NCBI RefSeq assembly: GCF_027925525.1
Contig: NZ_BSDJ01000014.1
Location: forward strand, 62,001-126,000
From: Paenibacillus tyrphae
GTDB taxonomy: Bacteria > Bacillota > Bacilli > Paenibacillales > NBRC-103111
Reading direction: 5' to 3'
DNA: 64,000 bases
In this document: in pieces, positions 62,583 through 64,000 of the stretch
Position numbering within the stretch: position 1 is the stretch's first letter
How the letters are laid out: each line of letters begins with the position of its first letter
Notes under the pieces: generated by a model
What the model was told of the DNA's origin: nothing
Database searches by the model: none
What the model saw: the letters and a program-made list of their open reading frames with translations, nothing else
Translations under genes and position numbers: made by a program

Positions 62583-63923
62583 GTGCGCAATCCGGCCAAA
62601 TTTATCAAAATTACCCCGCCGCGCGTATTGGCGGGGGGCTTTGCTCTCATCATTTTAATCGGCTCTCTTCTGCTCACCATGCCGGCCGCCTCTGCGGACG
62701 GGCAGTCCATGAAGTATATCGACGCCTTGTTTACGGCAACGTCGGCCACCTGCGTCACCGGGCTGATTATTGTCGATACCGGCGTTCATTTTTCATTGTT
62801 CGGGCAGATCGTTCTGCTGCTGATGGTGCAGTTGGGCGGACTCGGCTTCATGACGATGGCCACCTGGTTCACGCTGGCGTTGAAGCGCCGGGTCTCGCTG
62901 CGGGACCGCCTTTTATTGAAGGAATCGATGAATCACGCCAACATCGACGGCATCGTCCGGCTGATCATCCGGGTATTCCTGTATTCGATAACGATCGAAG
63001 GGATTGCGGCGATTTATTTCATGCTGCGCTGGTCGCAGGAGATGCCGCTCGGGAAGGCCGCCTATTTCGGCCTGTTCCATTCCGTCTCAATCTTCAACAA
63101 CGCGGGCTTCGAATTGTTCGGCGGATTCCGCAGCTTAACGCCCTACGTCAACGATCTCGGCATCAATCTCGTTTCCATGATGCTCATCTTTTTCGGCGGA
63201 ATCGGGTTTGTCGTCATCTCGGAACTGATCGAATTTCCCAAGACCCGCAAGCTGTCCTTGCACAGCAAGGTCGTCTTGTCGACGAACGGCATTCTGGTGC
63301 TGACGGGCGCCGTGCTCATTCTGATCTTCGAATTCACCAATGCGAAAACGCTGGGCAGCATGCCTTGGGACACGAAAATCGTCGCCTCCTTCTTCCAGTC
63401 GATGACTTTGCGCTCTGCCGGCGTCAACACGCTCGACATCGCCGAGCTTCGGACTGCCACGCAGTTTCTGATGATCATTATGATGTTCATCGGCGCGGCT
63501 CCCGGCTCCACCGGGGGAGGCATCCGGCTCACGACGTTCGCCATCCTGGTCGGGGCTTTCGTGGCAATGCTGCGCGGCAAGGAAGACGTCGTGCTGTTCC
63601 GCCACCGTTTGCCCGCGAAGGATATCTACAAAGCTGTCACATTCACGCTGACCGCCGTTTTTTTCCTCGCGTTTGCGACGATGCTGCTGTCTACCCTTCA
63701 GGACCAGGATTTTCTCAAAATCCTGTTCGAGACGACCTCAGCCTTCGGTACGGTGGGTCTCAGCATGGGGCTGACCGCTGACCTGACGTTTGCCGGCAAA
63801 ATTGTGATGATTTGCGTCATGTTTATCGGCAGGGTGGGACTCGTGACGCTGGCGTTCGCCTTGCAGCCGAATCCGAAAAAAGAGCTGTACCGGTATCCGG
63901 AAGGAAAAATCATCATCGGATAA
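62583..63923 (+). CDS. Ktr/Trk-type potassium uptake membrane subunit (KtrB/KtrD)
   Basis: 446 residues from GTG 62583, with GAGGTGA six bases upstream. It has four pore repeats with filter-like sequences: TSATCVTGLIIVD, FNNAGFELFG, LRSAGVNTLD and SAFGTVGLSMG. The flexible gate region GAAPGSTGGGIR in the third repeat is typical. It is the ion-conducting partner of a cytosolic KtrA/KtrC RCK subunit, which is not encoded in the window. KtrB and KtrD cannot be told apart here. Confidence 0.92.
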   Translation: MRNPAKFIKITPPRVLAGGFALIILIGSLLLTMPAASADGQSMKYIDALFTATSATCVTGLIIVDTGVHFSLFGQIVLLLMVQLGGLGFMTMATWFTLALKRRVSLRDRLLLKESMNHANIDGIVRLIIRVFLYSITIEGIAAIYFMLRWSQEMPLGKAAYFGLFHSVSIFNNAGFELFGGFRSLTPYVNDLGINLVSMMLIFFGGIGFVVISELIEFPKTRKLSLHSKVVLSTNGILVLTGAVLILIFEFTNAKTLGSMPWDTKIVASFFQSMTLRSAGVNTLDIAELRTATQFLMIIMMFIGAAPGSTGGGIRLTTFAILVGAFVAMLRGKEDVVLFRHRLPAKDIYKAVTFTLTAVFFLAFATMLLSTLQDQDFLKILFETTSAFGTVGLSMGLTADLTFAGKIVMICVMFIGRVGLVTLAFALQPNPKKELYRYPEGKIIIG

Positions 63924-63944
63924 TGACGGGAGAGGATTTCGAAG

Positions 63945-64000
63945 CTACCGGTACAGGGCGACGATCGGTTCGATCAGCGCTAGAACGGCCAAATGCGCCG
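63945..64000 (-). CDS. Possible C-terminus of a gene entering from the right edge
   Basis: On the minus strand one frame reads HLAVLALIEPIVALYR before a TAG at 63947-63945. The hydrophobic run looks like a membrane-protein end, but 56 bases are too few to name a family. Confidence 0.3.
   Translation of the reverse strand, partial: AHLAVLALIEPIVALYR

Overview
The window looks like a chromosomal segment of a Paenibacillaceae-type Gram-positive bacterium (Paenibacillus, Cohnella or a close relative). The evidence is moderately high GC, strong AGGAGG ribosome sites with ATG/GTG/TTG starts, SLH-type and LPXTG surface proteins, a CcpA-type cre site, CYP102/TetR and Ktr genes, and a homolog of the Bacillus subtilis ydaJKLMN operon. 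No rRNA, tRNA, CRISPR, transposase or phage genes were seen.

Layout. (1) 1-10.6 kb, minus strand: a probable catabolic operon of ROK regulator, ABC importer (lipoprotein, ATPase, fused permease), secreted PIG-L deacetylase, creatininase-family amidohydrolase, argininosuccinate-lyase-like enzyme and a BadF-type sugar kinase cut by the window edge. Its substrate is unknown. (2) 10.8-18.5 kb, plus strand: a cyclic-di-GMP surface module. A c-di-GMP-II riboswitch with an overlapping terminator precedes a large LPXTG adhesin and a class D-like sortase. A c-di-GMP-I riboswitch then precedes a secreted transglutaminase/cysteine-protease-like protein, followed by a secreted SLH-like protein. (3) 18.6-23.1 kb: CstB-like persulfide dioxygenase/rhodanese, sulfide:quinone reductase, and a NarL-type two-component system whose PAS domain carries clustered cysteines. 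(4) 23.3-36.7 kb: a divergent muropeptide-salvage locus (murR, sugar ABC importer, DUF624, namZ, nagZ, anmK on minus; murK-like kinase, murQ, GNAT on plus), with a consensus cre site between the two arms. (5) 36.8-47.1 kb: a DoxX gene with a palindromic operator, then a ydaJKLMN-type exopolysaccharide operon with a degenerate GGDEF receptor and an extra GHL10-type gene. (6) 47.3-50 kb: a decayed SLH gene, a REC-BTAD regulator and a CheY-like protein. (7) 50-53.2 kb: nagA, nagB and a LacI regulator with two operators. (8) 53.3-64 kb: orphan histidine kinase plus ABC exporter, P-loop kinase, CYP102-type P450 with TetR, coaA, an SDR remnant and a Ktr potassium channel subunit.

Two themes tie the window together. 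One is cyclic-di-GMP: two different aptamer classes lie 5 kb apart around an adhesin/sortase/cysteine-hydrolase set, and a YdaK-like receptor lies in the exopolysaccharide operon. This resembles the C. difficile arrangement in which c-di-GMP oppositely controls an adhesin and the protease that releases it, but with a transglutaminase-fold enzyme in the protease slot; that is the strongest candidate for an undescribed system. The other is amino-sugar recycling: NamZ, NagZ, AnmK, MurK, MurQ, NagA and NagB together form an almost complete route from cell-wall fragments to fructose-6-phosphate without a PTS gene.
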